64,000 bases of DNA from Blautia hominis. Lineage in GTDB: Bacteria; Bacillota; Clostridia; Lachnospirales; Lachnospiraceae. Of this stretch, positions 1-8,849 are shown piece by piece (within the stretch, counting starts at the first letter, position 1; every line of letters begins with the position of its first letter). The position numbers and the translations under genes were made by a program. The notes below the pieces were generated by a model that ran no database searches, was not told the DNA's origin, and saw nothing but the letters and a program-made list of their open reading frames with translations. The stretch is from NCBI GenBank assembly GCA_002270465.1, contig NQOF01000009.1, positions 62,001 through 126,000 of the forward strand. The letters run 5' to 3'.

Positions 1-406
1 AAACAACCTCCGCTCCTTCTTTTATCTGAAGAGCCTTTGCCACTTCTGCATCCGCCTTCACTTTTTTCAGCTCCAGCACGCTGGTACTGGGTTTCATGCC
101 CAGCCTCTTCATCTGGTCCTGAAAGGACTCTAACTTCTTCAAAAAATCCTGATTGATCTTGGGGTGTGTAACAAATGTCCCCTTGCTCTTTACCCGGTAA
201 AGCCACCCCTCCTGTACCAGCTCCGTCACGGCCTGGCGCACTGTGGTACGGCTTATCTGAAACTCGTCACTTATTTCATTCTCAGTTGGTATCATATCCC
301 CGTCTTTATAATTATCACTTTTGATTTCTGATAAAATAAGCTCCTTTAATTGAAAATAAAGGGGGATTGGTACTGATTTATCCAATTTATTGTTATCGAA
401 CAGCAT
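1..406 (-). CDS. GntR-family (HutC-type) regulator, 3' part cut by window edge
   Basis: Reading leftward from an ATG at 404-406, preceded by GGAGGAACCT, the frame stays open to base 1 (about 135 codons), so the C-terminus lies outside the window. The N-terminal 70 residues form a GntR winged helix: PIPLYFQLKELI, then PTENEISDEFQISRTTVRQA, then a wing ending KGTFV. The beginning of the linker and ligand-binding domain follows, with a LESFQDQMKRLGMKPS-like stretch typical of the HutC/UTRA subfamily, which usually senses sugars or sugar phosphates. It is divergent from the carbohydrate cluster starting at 771 and is the likely local regulator of that cluster (inference). Confidence 0.88.
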   Translation of the reverse strand, partial: MLFDNNKLDKSVPIPLYFQLKELILSEIKSDNYKDGDMIPTENEISDEFQISRTTVRQAVTELVQEGWLYRVKSKGTFVTHPKINQDFLKKLESFQDQMKRLGMKPSTSVLELKKVKADAEVAKALQIKEGAEVV

Positions 407-475
407 AGGTTCCTCCACTTCTCTGATTCCATTGAATACTCTTACCAAGCTCTAATTTACTTTGGTTATTATATC

Positions 476-609
476 GTAACTGTTCGGTACCCTCACAGTT
501 ACAGGCAAAAATCCATGCAGAATCGCCTTTGGCGATGGGATTTTTGCTTGGCCGTGGTACATTTTCTTACGGTCAGCGCAGTAAATGCGCAGACCTACTG
601 AATAGTTAC
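476..609. mobile_element. Miniature inverted-repeat element, type A copy 1
   Basis: A 134-bp non-coding element starts GTAACTGTTCGGTAC and ends CTACTGAATAGTTAC. It is flanked by an exact 8-bp direct repeat, attatatc, at 468-475 and 610-617. Inside are three hairpins: the left end itself, a central AAAAATCC...GGATTTTT stem, and a right hairpin containing GCGCAGTAAATGCGC. It lies between the divergent GntR gene and the carbohydrate cluster, so it may alter their promoters. The same family recurs at 3265, 31837 and 51346. Confidence 0.88.
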
Positions 610-618
610 ATTATATCA

Positions 619-726
619 CACTACATAGTAATATCGCAACATTCAACTTTTTCATGAAAAAGACTTTTCAATCGGCATTATATGTGTTATTATACTTTTA
701 TCGTATTATCACTATGTCACTACATA
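619..726. promoter_or_regulatory. Candidate GntR operator pair upstream of the carbohydrate cluster
   Basis: The nonamer CACTACATA occurs at 619-627 and again at 718-726, each followed within a few bases by TAATATC or ATATC. Both copies lie between the divergent GntR gene and the gene starting at 771. GntR proteins often bind repeated sites in such positions. No binding evidence exists, and the AT-rich background makes chance repeats possible. Confidence 0.3.
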
Positions 727-770
727 ATATCATTATCAGTTAATCACTCTTTTACAAGGAGGACTCAACC

Positions 771-1715
771 ATGAATCACTATGAACCGGCAGCCATGCCA
801 ACAATCTATTTTATTGGAGTGACTACCTCCCAATCTTCCATAATGACCGTTTTCCCTAAATGGGCAAAGGCCCTTGGCCTGAACAATGCGGTTATCAAAG
901 GGATGGATTTCGGGCTGCACGCGCCGGCCGAAGAATACAGGGAAGCTGTAGAATTTATAAAATCAGATCCGCTTTCACTGGGCGCTCTGGTTACCACCCA
1001 CAAACTTGACTTATTCCACGCCTGCAAAGACCTTTTTGATTATGCAGACCCTTACGCAGTACAGCTTGGTGAAGTTTCATCTATCTCGAAAATGGACGGC
1101 AGGCTTTGCGCACACGCCAAAGACCCTATTTCAAGCGGCCTTGCACTGGAAAATTTTGTACCGGCAGACTACTGGAAAACTTACGGGGGAGATGTTCTGT
1201 TATTAGGTGCCGGCGGCAGTTCTCTTGCTATGAGCATCTATTTAACACAGGACAAATTCAAAGGCAATCTGCCCGGCAGGATCATCATTGCCAACCGCAG
1301 TCTTCCCAGATTAGAACATGCCAGAAAAATACTGGATGGACATCAGCCAGACACCCGCTTTGAATTCATACTCAATCCGACTCCGGCATGTAATGATGAA
1401 ACCCTCTCTCACCTAAAACCACATTCCTTGATCGTAAATGCCACAGGACTTGGAAAAGATGCGCCTGGCTCCCCGCTCACCAATGCCTGTTCCTTTCCAA
1501 CGGACAGCCTGGTTTGGGAAATCAATTACAGGGGCTGCCTTCTCTTTAAGGAACAGGCAGAAGCACAGGCCAAGGCCAAAAACCTGCACGTGGAGGACGG
1601 ATGGATTTATTTTATACACGGGTGGACACAGGTGATCGCAGAGGTCTTTCATATTGAGATCACATCCGGAAAGTTACAGCAGTTAAGCAGCATAGCAAGG
1701 GATACCTGCAGATAG
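771..1715 (+). CDS. Shikimate/quinate dehydrogenase-like oxidoreductase
   Basis: This 314-residue protein resembles the shikimate 5-dehydrogenase fold. The N-terminal substrate domain has GALVTTHKLDLF, in the place of the family NVTxPxK motif with its catalytic lysine. A dinucleotide-binding domain follows with the glycine-rich LLLGAGGSSLAM near residue 145, and IIIANRS, where NADP specificity is usually set. The start is set by AAGGAGG 9 bases upstream. It is the first gene of a cluster with a cupin sugar-phosphate isomerase and a lactonase-like enzyme rather than aromatic-pathway genes. It is also longer than AroE (about 270 aa). A catabolic polyol or sugar-acid oxidoreductase is therefore more likely than biosynthetic AroE. 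Confidence 0.75.
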   Translation: MNHYEPAAMPTIYFIGVTTSQSSIMTVFPKWAKALGLNNAVIKGMDFGLHAPAEEYREAVEFIKSDPLSLGALVTTHKLDLFHACKDLFDYADPYAVQLGEVSSISKMDGRLCAHAKDPISSGLALENFVPADYWKTYGGDVLLLGAGGSSLAMSIYLTQDKFKGNLPGRIIIANRSLPRLEHARKILDGHQPDTRFEFILNPTPACNDETLSHLKPHSLIVNATGLGKDAPGSPLTNACSFPTDSLVWEINYRGCLLFKEQAEAQAKAKNLHVEDGWIYFIHGWTQVIAEVFHIEITSGKLQQLSSIARDTCR

Positions 1716-1727
1716 GGGGAATATTTT

Positions 1728-2315
1728 ATGAAACAATTTGACTGGGACAGAGGTTTTTCTCTGGACTTTGATCTGATCACAGGCTTTTCAAAAACGGCCC
1801 AGACAACAAAACGCTATTTATCATCCATGTCCGGTATGTTCTGCAGCCAAAGCGCAGTTGACCTGGTACTCCAAAAGGAGGATCCTCTGATTTATGAATT
1901 TTATGAACTTGACTGTCCCCCGCGGCAGGGAGATCTGGCGTTTGGCACCACAATTTTATATCCCGGCAAAATCGGCAGGGAGTATTTTATGACAAAAGGA
2001 CATTTTCACTCACTCCTTGATACCGCGGAAGTTTATTACACTTTGTCCGGAGAGGGCTATATGGTTATGGAAAACCGGGACGGAGATACCAGGGAGATCA
2101 GACTTTCAAAAAATAACGCAGTTTACGTTCCCAGAGGGTATGCACACCGCTCAGTAAACACCGGCGCCGAACCGCTTGTACTTTTCTATACCTTCGACGC
2201 GAATGCGGGGCATGATTACGGTACAATAGAAACAAAAGGGTACCGAAGACTTATTCTGGAGGATAACGGTATTCCCATAGTTTCAGCCAATCCCAAATGG
2301 AAGAACAACCTATGA
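1728..2315 (+). CDS. Cupin-type glucose-6-phosphate isomerase
   Basis: The 195-residue protein matches the archaeal-type, metal-dependent phosphoglucose isomerase family (cupin fold). It has the hallmark GREYFMTKGHFH with its metal-binding histidines, then EVYYTLSGEGYMVME, and VYVPRGYAHRSVN with a second histidine group. The family interconverts glucose 6-phosphate and fructose 6-phosphate. Bacterial copies inside sugar clusters may act on other aldose or ketose phosphates. It starts 12 bases after the preceding stop behind AGGGGG, and its stop overlaps the next start (ATGA at 2312-2315), so the genes are translationally coupled. Confidence 0.85.
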   Translation: MKQFDWDRGFSLDFDLITGFSKTAQTTKRYLSSMSGMFCSQSAVDLVLQKEDPLIYEFYELDCPPRQGDLAFGTTILYPGKIGREYFMTKGHFHSLLDTAEVYYTLSGEGYMVMENRDGDTREIRLSKNNAVYVPRGYAHRSVNTGAEPLVLFYTFDANAGHDYGTIETKGYRRLILEDNGIPIVSANPKWKNNL

Positions 2316-3265
2316 AAAGCATTATGACGGTAACCGGGCCTATACCTCCGAAAGCACTTGGCTTCTGTCAGTGTCATGAACATATCATGCTTCGCAGAGG
2401 AACCCCCTTTCAGGTCAATCCGGCACTTTGTATGGATGATACAAAAAAAAGTATGTCCGAAGTGATACGTTACCGCCGCGCCGGCGGATATTCACTGGTG
2501 GATGCACAGCCCGGCGGGTGCGGAAGAATGGAAACAGAGCTTCTGAATATTTCCGAGGAAACCGGCGTTCATATAATAGCCTCCACGGGATTTCACAAAT
2601 TGTCTTTTTATCCTGCTGATCACTGGATTCGTAGCTTTGATGAAAAAGCCCTGCTGCATTTTTTTATCCACGAAATCACCATGGGAATGTATTGTCATAT
2701 AGATGACACGCCGCCTCAAACATCCACCTCCATCAAGGCGGGCATGATCAAGACCGCTTTCGATCTGGAAGGTCTGACCCCGCAATACCGGACACTTTTT
2801 ACAGCAGCCGCAAAAGCTGCAGAGGCAGCCGGCCTCCCTTTCATGGTACATATAGAACAAGGTGCTGATGCGGAAGGTCTTCTGCAGTTTTTATTAAGCC
2901 TTGGACTCAACCCCTCCCGGATTATCTTCTGTCATATGGACAGAAAGATCCTTACCGTAAACAAGTATATACCATTGCTGAGAAAAGGCATAAATCTGGA
3001 GTTCGACACAATAGGACGTTTTAAATACCATGACGACTCTGCTGAATTAGATTTTATACAACAACTTGCCGACGCGGGCTTTTTAAACCAGCTGCTTCTT
3101 TCTTTGGATACTACCCGGACGCGCATGAAGTCATATACACCGAACGGAATCGGCCTTGACTATATTTTACAGGTTTTTCTTCCACAGCTTAAGGCCAAGG
3201 GATTTACGGATTCGGATATGGAACAATTGACTATCAAAAACTGTGCACGTATTTTTGCCGGATAG
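2312..3265 (+). CDS. Phosphotriesterase-homology (PHP/PTE) metal-dependent hydrolase
   Basis: This 317-residue TIM-barrel hydrolase is of the phosphotriesterase-related family. Visible metal-site elements are FCQCHEHIM (HxH near the N-terminus), the bridging lysine in GMIKTAFDLEG, histidines in MVHIEQGAD and FCHMDR, and the late aspartate in LSLDTTRTR. Characterised relatives in Firmicutes and Mycoplasma hydrolyse sugar-lactone phosphates, which suits a cluster with a sugar-phosphate isomerase and dehydrogenases (inference). I chose the ATG at 2312, which overlaps the upstream stop, over an in-frame ATG at 2297 inside the previous gene. A miniature element is inserted exactly at its stop codon: the element's first base supplies the G of TAG. 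Confidence 0.83.
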   Translation: MKSIMTVTGPIPPKALGFCQCHEHIMLRRGTPFQVNPALCMDDTKKSMSEVIRYRRAGGYSLVDAQPGGCGRMETELLNISEETGVHIIASTGFHKLSFYPADHWIRSFDEKALLHFFIHEITMGMYCHIDDTPPQTSTSIKAGMIKTAFDLEGLTPQYRTLFTAAAKAAEAAGLPFMVHIEQGADAEGLLQFLLSLGLNPSRIIFCHMDRKILTVNKYIPLLRKGINLEFDTIGRFKYHDDSAELDFIQQLADAGFLNQLLLSLDTTRTRMKSYTPNGIGLDYILQVFLPQLKAKGFTDSDMEQLTIKNCARIFAG

Positions 3266-3396
3266 TAACAGTTCAGACAAGCTGAACCGTTACGCATCCA
3301 GCCATTAAAAATCGCTTCGCCATGGGCTGGATAAAGCTGGCACTACTTTTTCATACGGTCAGCGCAGTAAATGCGCAGACCTGTCTGAACTGTTAC
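3265..3396. mobile_element. Miniature inverted-repeat element, type B copy 1
   Basis: A 132-bp element has nearly perfect inverted ends GTAACAGTTCAGACA. It is flanked by the exact 8-bp direct repeat gccggata (3257-3264 and 3397-3404). Its right part carries GCGCAGTAAATGCGC as in type A, but the central hairpin differs (CATCCAGCC...GGGCTGGAT). Removing the element and one repeat restores GCC GGA TAA, so the host gene kept a stop codon. It separates the lactonase-like gene from the dehydrogenase at 3427 and may uncouple them. Confidence 0.92.
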
Positions 3397-3426
3397 GCCG
3401 GATAATCTATTTTTAAGGAGGTTTAT

Positions 3427-4377
3427 ATGAAAATTTTAGTGACACCTACCTCTCTTCAGCCAGACAAAAACTCAAAAGCCCTGGAGCGGTTAAAAAAATT
3501 CTCAGACAATTTAACCTTTAACAACACAGGCCGGCCTCTGACCGAGGAAGAACTCATCCCTTTATTAAAAGATTGTGACGGTTATATCGCGGGACTGGAT
3601 AATATAACGAAAAAGGTGATCGAATCCTGTCCACGACTGAAAGTCATTTCCCGATATGGCACCGGCACAGACCGGGTGGATCTGAAGGCGGCAAGAGAAC
3701 ATCATATTGCCGTCACCAACACCCCCGGCGCCAACGCGGAGGCAGTAGGTGAACTGGCATTCGGCCTTGCACTGTCCCTGGCAAGAAATATTCCCAGCCT
3801 GAGCATCCGGACATCCAGAGGTGAATGGACTCGTTCCACAGGAATGGAACTGGCAGGGAAAACCATAGGCATTATCGGTCTTGGAGCCATCGGCCGCGTG
3901 GTCGCCAGATGTGCCCAGGGATTTTCCATGAAAGTTATCTCCTATGATCCCTTCATGGATGCCTCTTATGCTTCTGAACACGGAATAGAAGTCCGCGGCT
4001 TTGAGGAACTGCTGTCACAGGCAGAAATCATCACCCTGCATCTGCCGCTGACAGACCAAACCAGACATATGATCAATTCAGAAACTATCCAATTAATGAA
4101 AGACAATGTCATTCTCATCAATGCATCCCGCGGAGGCATAATTGATGAGACAGCCGCTTGTGAGGGGCTGAAAACAGGAAAGATCGGAGGCCTTGGGCTG
4201 GATGCCTTTGAAAAGGAACCTCCTGTGGATTCGCCTCTTTTGGCATTTGATAATGTAGTGGCAACCCCTCATACAGGTGCCCACACAAAAGAGGCCGCAG
4301 AAAATATGGCTGTATTGGCTGTGGAAAACCTTATAAGTGTACTTACAGACCAAACCTGCCCCTATATTGTCAATTAA
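3427..4377 (+). CDS. D-isomer-specific 2-hydroxyacid dehydrogenase (phosphoglycerate dehydrogenase-like)
   Basis: The 316-residue protein has the standard family layout. A split substrate domain includes VISRYGTGTDRVDL. The NAD domain has GKTIGIIGLGAIGRVVA (GxGxxG near residue 145) and an acidic residue after SYDPF. The catalytic set is visible as NASRGGIIDE (arginine), EKEPP (glutamate) and ATPHTGAHT (histidine). It lacks the C-terminal ACT domain of long SerA. A catabolic role on a sugar-derived hydroxyacid fits its place between the lactonase-like gene and the transporter. AAGGAGG lies 6 bases upstream of the ATG. A hairpin terminator follows at 4407. Confidence 0.85.
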   Translation: MKILVTPTSLQPDKNSKALERLKKFSDNLTFNNTGRPLTEEELIPLLKDCDGYIAGLDNITKKVIESCPRLKVISRYGTGTDRVDLKAAREHHIAVTNTPGANAEAVGELAFGLALSLARNIPSLSIRTSRGEWTRSTGMELAGKTIGIIGLGAIGRVVARCAQGFSMKVISYDPFMDASYASEHGIEVRGFEELLSQAEIITLHLPLTDQTRHMINSETIQLMKDNVILINASRGGIIDETAACEGLKTGKIGGLGLDAFEKEPPVDSPLLAFDNVVATPHTGAHTKEAAENMAVLAVENLISVLTDQTCPYIVN

Positions 4378-4406
4378 TTCGGACGCTGAATCCATTCATA
4401 TACAAA

Positions 4407-4455
4407 ATACCATTTTGCCATGATCCTGAACCACTGTGGCAGAATGGTATTTTTT
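4407..4455 (+). terminator. Intrinsic terminator after the hydroxyacid dehydrogenase
   Basis: ATACCATTTTGCCA at 4407-4420 pairs with TGGCAGAATGGTAT at 4437-4450 (two internal mismatches) and is followed by a run of T. It closes the first transcription unit of the cluster. Confidence 0.8.
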
Positions 4456-4563
4456 ATGAAGTACAAACTATCCAACTCATTTTCCACATATCCCCGTAAA
4501 TCTGAAAAAACCCTTCTCCACCCTTATTTGCACTCCCAATCACCAAAATAACAACAAATTATA

Positions 4564-4592
4564 TTGACGTTATTTTTTACAGATGATATAAT
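4564..4592 (+). promoter_or_regulatory. Sigma-A promoter for the symporter/UroD-like operon
   Basis: TTGACG at 4564-4569 and TATAAT at 4587-4592 are separated by 17 bases. Transcription would start near 4599, leaving a leader of about 120 bases before the symporter ATG at 4721. The cluster is thus split into two units by the upstream terminator. Confidence 0.75.
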
Positions 4593-4720
4593 CCACATAT
4601 AACATTTGCAATCTATTTATTTGCATATATAGGATAGGAGGTGGAATAAAGAAGACAGAATAAATAGCATTGCAGACACTTTACAGATGCCCGCGACCCG
4701 GGCAGCAGAAAGGAGACTAT

Positions 4721-6148
4721 ATGGGGGATAGGGAAAGCAAAAAACGTAATGGGATCAGCAAGTCACTGAAAAGATTTTTTGGTGTGGGGGATTTTGGTTT
4801 TTCTTTTATGACCAATATTGAAACTTATTATTTCACATACTTCCTGACAAATATTGCAGAATTCACGCTGCCGGTAGTGACTATGATCACAACCATTGCA
4901 AGCGTAGTGGATGCTGCATTATCCTGGATCTACGGAGTCATACTGGACACAGTCAAGCCTATGAAATGGGGACGCTACCGCTCCTGGCTGCTAATCATTC
5001 CATGGCTTGTCCCCTTCCTGTACGCCTTCCAGTTTATCCGTGTGGGAAACGGCACAGCAGCAGTCATCATTATTATTGCAGCTACCATAACAAGCCATAT
5101 TGCCTGGAATATTCCGTTTGTAGCCAACATTTCCATGATCAACATGGCATCCAAAACACCGGAGGACCGCATGGCACTGTCCTCCTCAAGAGCGATCTGG
5201 CAGTCACTGGGACGAGTCTTCTATTCCTATGTAGGCCCCGCAGTGGTTTCTCTCCTTGCCGGCCTGGTGGGAGAAAAGAACTCCTATGGCGCTACAGCCT
5301 TTGTCTTTGCCGCTCTGATGGCCGCAGGTTACTTCGCCCACTTTAAAATGTTTGAGGGTTATGAGGAAACCGGCGCAGAAGCACGTGCCAGAATGCAGAA
5401 AGAACAGATGGAGCAGAAAGCAAAGGGAAAACAGACAAAAGGGAACGGGCTGATCAAATGCCTCACCACAAATCCCTATCTTCTGGGACTGACCGTGGCA
5501 GACCTTGCCAAATATGTCTACAGCTTCGTAGCAAGCGGAATTGCCGTCTATTATTTTACTTATGTGGCAGGCAAGCCCGGGCTCACCGCTACTTTTATTC
5601 TGATCTCCAGCCTTCTGGGTGTTATTGCATCGTATCTGTCTAAAGCGGCAGCCAAGAAATTTTCCGCAAGGAATACGGTGATCTACGCCTATCTTGCTAT
5701 GACGGTTGTGCTGGTCCTGGGGTTTTTATTTTACCAGAATGCCTGGATCGTGATCCTCATGGTGAGTCTGGCCCAGTTTTGCTGTACCATGACAAATGCC
5801 TGCGGCCCCGCTCTGTATGCGGACTGTGCCATCTACAGTGAATACAAAACAGGCAAGAACGCAACAGGACTTATTATGGGCCTGAGCAATATTCCGCTGA
5901 AGATCGGTGTGGTAAGCCGCGGCATCCTGATCAGCGCATGTCTGGCAATCGCCGGCTTTGATCTGGAAACAGTGGAAAAAGGAATTACCTCCCCGCAGCT
6001 GGAAAGAGGGATCAGTATGGGATTTACCATCATTCCCGCCATTGCAGTCGGTCTTGGGGCCCTGATCATGATCTTCGGTTTCCGTCTTACCAGAAACAAG
6101 ATGGAACAGTATTCCGCAGAACTGGAAAAGCGGAAACGATCCAGATAA
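4721..6148 (+). CDS. GPH-family (glycoside-pentoside-hexuronide):cation symporter
   Basis: This 475-residue polytopic membrane protein has about twelve hydrophobic segments and the GPH/MelB signature pattern. This includes DAALSWIYGVILDTVKPMKWGRYRSWLL (loop 2-3, with acidic and WGRYR residues), and the DRMALSSSRAIWQSLGR region. A charged central loop near residues 210-245 is rich in K and Q. The family imports sugars or uronides with Na+ or H+. The ATG at 4721 follows AAGGAG by 6 bases. A longer reading from a TTG at 4670 lacks a ribosome binding site. Next to a UroD-like gene and carbohydrate enzymes, it is the probable substrate importer of the cluster; the substrate cannot be read from sequence. 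Confidence 0.88.
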   Translation: MGDRESKKRNGISKSLKRFFGVGDFGFSFMTNIETYYFTYFLTNIAEFTLPVVTMITTIASVVDAALSWIYGVILDTVKPMKWGRYRSWLLIIPWLVPFLYAFQFIRVGNGTAAVIIIIAATITSHIAWNIPFVANISMINMASKTPEDRMALSSSRAIWQSLGRVFYSYVGPAVVSLLAGLVGEKNSYGATAFVFAALMAAGYFAHFKMFEGYEETGAEARARMQKEQMEQKAKGKQTKGNGLIKCLTTNPYLLGLTVADLAKYVYSFVASGIAVYYFTYVAGKPGLTATFILISSLLGVIASYLSKAAAKKFSARNTVIYAYLAMTVVLVLGFLFYQNAWIVILMVSLAQFCCTMTNACGPALYADCAIYSEYKTGKNATGLIMGLSNIPLKIGVVSRGILISACLAIAGFDLETVEKGITSPQLERGISMGFTIIPAIAVGLGALIMIFGFRLTRNKMEQYSAELEKRKRSR

Positions 6149-6226
6149 GTGCTTCCGCGGCGTCCGATCACTCGTTTGTCATACGCCGCACCCTATAAAA
6201 CCAAGCAAACAAAAAGGAGGAAAGTT

Positions 6227-7216
6227 ATGTTAACTAAAAGGCAGAATTTAATGGAAACCATAAGAGGCGGAAATCCGGACCGTTTTGTAAACCAGTACGA
6301 GGCCTTCAAACTCATCCAGAATCCACTGGGGCTTCACAATCCCAATCCCAAATACGGGGAAATGAATGTGGTAAACGGCTGGGGGATCACCCGCTCCTGG
6401 CCGGTAGGTACCCCGGGGGCTTTTCCGGTGCACACCCCGGAAAAAGTGGTGATCAAAGACATCACACACTGGAGAGATTATGTACATGCCCCCAGCGTTA
6501 AGTTTCCTGACGCGGAATGGGAGCCATTTATTAAACAGGCAGAAGAGACAGACCGGAACGAATATTTTGCAACCGCGTTTGTAGCCCCCGGACTATTCGA
6601 GCAGTGTCATCACCTGGGCGAAATCCAGTCCACTTTGATCAATCTCTATGAAGAACCGGAGGCCATGCACGAGCTGATCGACTATCTTACGGACTTTGAA
6701 CTTCAGCTCGCCGAAGAAATCTGCACCCATCTGAAGCCTGACGGTTTGTTCCACCATGATGACTGGGGCAGCCAGACTTCCACCTTTATGTCTCCTGAGA
6801 TGTTTGAGGAGTTTTATCTGCCGGGGTACAAAAAGATCTACGGATATTACAAATCCCACGGAGTTGACTTGATCATTCATCACTCTGACTCCTATGCCGC
6901 TACTTTTGTGCCGTACATGATCGACATGGGTGTGGACATATGGCAGGGTGTCATGACCACCAACAATGTGCCTGAACTGATCCAAAAATACGGAGGCCGG
7001 ATGTCCTTCATGGGCGGCATTGACAGCGCGAAAGTGGATTATGAGGGCTGGACCCGCCAGGTCATTGCCAGGGAAGTAAAGAGAGCCTGTGACGAAAACG
7101 GAAAACATTACTATATCCCCAACGCATCCATCGGCCTTCCCACAAGCACATATGACGGTGTTTATGATGTGATCTCAGAAGAGATTGCGAAATACAGCAA
7201 AGAAGTATTCAGATAA
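6227..7216 (+). CDS. Uroporphyrinogen decarboxylase/MtaA-family protein
   Basis: A 329-residue protein of the UroD TIM-barrel superfamily, recognisable from the N-terminal LMETIRGGNPDRFVNQYEAF, FHHDDWGSQTSTFMSPEMFEEFYLPGYKKI, and FMGGIDSAKVDYEG near the C-terminus. Members include heme-pathway UroD and corrinoid methyltransferases such as MtaA. The zinc ligands of MtaA-like enzymes (His-x-Cys) are not evident: the equivalent region reads LIIHHSDSYAATF without cysteine. No corrinoid protein lies nearby, so neither role is secure. Start 6227 follows AAAAAGGAGG by 6 bases. It is cotranscribed with the symporter and ended by a strong terminator. Function unknown. Confidence 0.72.
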   Translation: MLTKRQNLMETIRGGNPDRFVNQYEAFKLIQNPLGLHNPNPKYGEMNVVNGWGITRSWPVGTPGAFPVHTPEKVVIKDITHWRDYVHAPSVKFPDAEWEPFIKQAEETDRNEYFATAFVAPGLFEQCHHLGEIQSTLINLYEEPEAMHELIDYLTDFELQLAEEICTHLKPDGLFHHDDWGSQTSTFMSPEMFEEFYLPGYKKIYGYYKSHGVDLIIHHSDSYAATFVPYMIDMGVDIWQGVMTTNNVPELIQKYGGRMSFMGGIDSAKVDYEGWTRQVIAREVKRACDENGKHYYIPNASIGLPTSTYDGVYDVISEEIAKYSKEVFR

Positions 7217-7230
7217 CCGGCAAAAAGGGC

Positions 7231-7279
7231 AAAAAACTGCCGGGCAGGGAACACCTCCCTGCCCGGCAGTTATTTTTAT
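7231..7279. terminator. Bidirectional terminator between the UroD-like gene and glyA
   Basis: A 15-bp perfect stem, AACTGCCGGGCAGGG (7235-7249) with CCCTGCCCGGCAGTT (7257-7271), has A-rich sequence on its left and T-rich sequence on its right. It can end both convergent genes. Confidence 0.9.
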
Positions 7280-7284
7280 ATGGC

Positions 7285-8532
7285 TTACGCATTCAGCGGA
7301 TATTTATCTGTTAATTCCTTCACGATCGCTTTTGCCTGCTCTTTCTTCTCAGGCTCTTTCACCATGATAGCAATGGCCTCCGCAATCTTATCCATATCTT
7401 CTGTGTTCATCCCTCTGGATGTCACTGCTGCTGTTCCCAGACGCACACCGCTTGTTACAAAGGGGGATTCCGGGTCATTTGGAATCGCATTTTTATTACA
7501 GGTGATGTTTGCCTCATCCAGCAGGTTCTCCATGGCTTTTCCGGTAACGCCCGTTCCTCTCAGATCCACCAGCATCAGGTGGTTCTCCGTGGTACCGGAT
7601 ACAATGTTGATACCGCGTTTCAGAAGGCCGTCACACAGCGCTTTGGCGTTTTTCACAATGTTCTGCTGATACTCTTTATACTCCGGCTGCAGCGCCTCTT
7701 TTAAGCAGACTGCTTTTGCAGCCACCACATGCATCAGCGGACCGCCCTGGATTCCCGGGAACACAGCCTTGTTAAAGTTGAATTTCTTAGCGATCTCAGC
7801 ACTGCACATGATCATACCGCCTCTTGGGCCTCTCAGAGTCTTATGTGTAGTGGTAGTGGTCACATGTGCGTACGGAATGGGACTTGGATGTACGCCTGCA
7901 GCAACCAGACCGGCAATATGAGCGATATCTACCATCAGGTAAGCACCTGCCTCATCGGCAATCTCCCTGAATTTTTTAAAGTCAATAACCCTGCAGTAGG
8001 CGCTGGCACCGGCTACGATCAGCTTGGGTTTGGACTCCAGTGCAATTTTGCGGACTTCCTCGTAATCAATTACACCTTCATCATTTACTCCGTAAGGCAC
8101 AATATTGAAATACGCGCCGGAGAAGTTTGCCGGGCTTCCGTGTGAAAGGTGTCCGCCATGGGCCAGATTCATTCCCATTACAGTGTCACCGGGTTTCAGC
8201 ATGGCAAAGAATACTGCCATATTAGCCTGTGCGCCGGAATGGGGCTGTACATTCACATATTCACAATCAAACAGTTCTTTTGCACGTTCTACAGCGAGAC
8301 GCTCCACCTCATCCACGCATTCGCAGCCGCCGTAGTAGCGTTTTCCCGGATATCCCTCCGCATATTTGTTTGTCAGCGGGCTTCCCATAGCAGCCATAAC
8401 CGCTTTGCTTACCCAGTTTTCTGATGCGATCAGCTCGATGTGGGAGTTCTGACGCTCTACCTCATCGTTAATACACTTTGCTATTTCCGGATCTGTTGCC
8501 TGAATCTCTTCTAATGAATACATGTTTTCCAA
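7285..8532 (-). CDS. glyA: Serine hydroxymethyltransferase
   Basis: This 415-residue PLP enzyme interconverts serine and glycine using tetrahydrofolate. Clear family motifs are [14 protein letters not shown] near the N-terminus, [36 protein letters not shown], and the PLP-lysine segment [16 protein letters not shown] near residue 225. Length matches bacterial GlyA. It lies downstream of tRNA-Phe on the same strand with about 115 bases between them. I looked for a folate riboswitch there and did not recognise one. AGAAAGGTGAGG upstream supplies the ribosome binding site. Confidence 0.98.
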   Translation of the reverse strand: MENMYSLEEIQATDPEIAKCINDEVERQNSHIELIASENWVSKAVMAAMGSPLTNKYAEGYPGKRYYGGCECVDEVERLAVERAKELFDCEYVNVQPHSGAQANMAVFFAMLKPGDTVMGMNLAHGGHLSHGSPANFSGAYFNIVPYGVNDEGVIDYEEVRKIALESKPKLIVAGASAYCRVIDFKKFREIADEAGAYLMVDIAHIAGLVAAGVHPSPIPYAHVTTTTTHKTLRGPRGGMIMCSAEIAKKFNFNKAVFPGIQGGPLMHVVAAKAVCLKEALQPEYKEYQQNIVKNAKALCDGLLKRGINIVSGTTENHLMLVDLRGTGVTGKAMENLLDEANITCNKNAIPNDPESPFVTSGVRLGTAAVTSRGMNTEDMDKIAEAIAIMVKEPEKKEQAKAIVKELTDKYPLNA

Positions 8533-8646
8533 TCCTCACCTTTCTTATAATTAACCTTAGAGTCCGCTGTGCGGATACTTTACCGGCATTATCTTTCTTA
8601 TGGAGATATTTGTTTTCCACCGAAAGACATTCGCCGTGTAAAAAAA

Positions 8647-8719
<73 letters not shown>

Positions 8720-8849
8720 ATAAATGGGAATACGATACTATTACACCGTTTTCTCAAACAACACTGCAATATTATCATATTCCCTTTTATATTTCAATAG
8801 TTTTTTTCATTTTTTTACATTAATCTGGTAAAATAGCAAATTAGAACAA

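Noticed and set aside
8533-8646. Folate or glycine riboswitch upstream of glyA
   Set aside because: I looked for the conserved segments of known classes and found none; the leader is short after tRNA-Phe.
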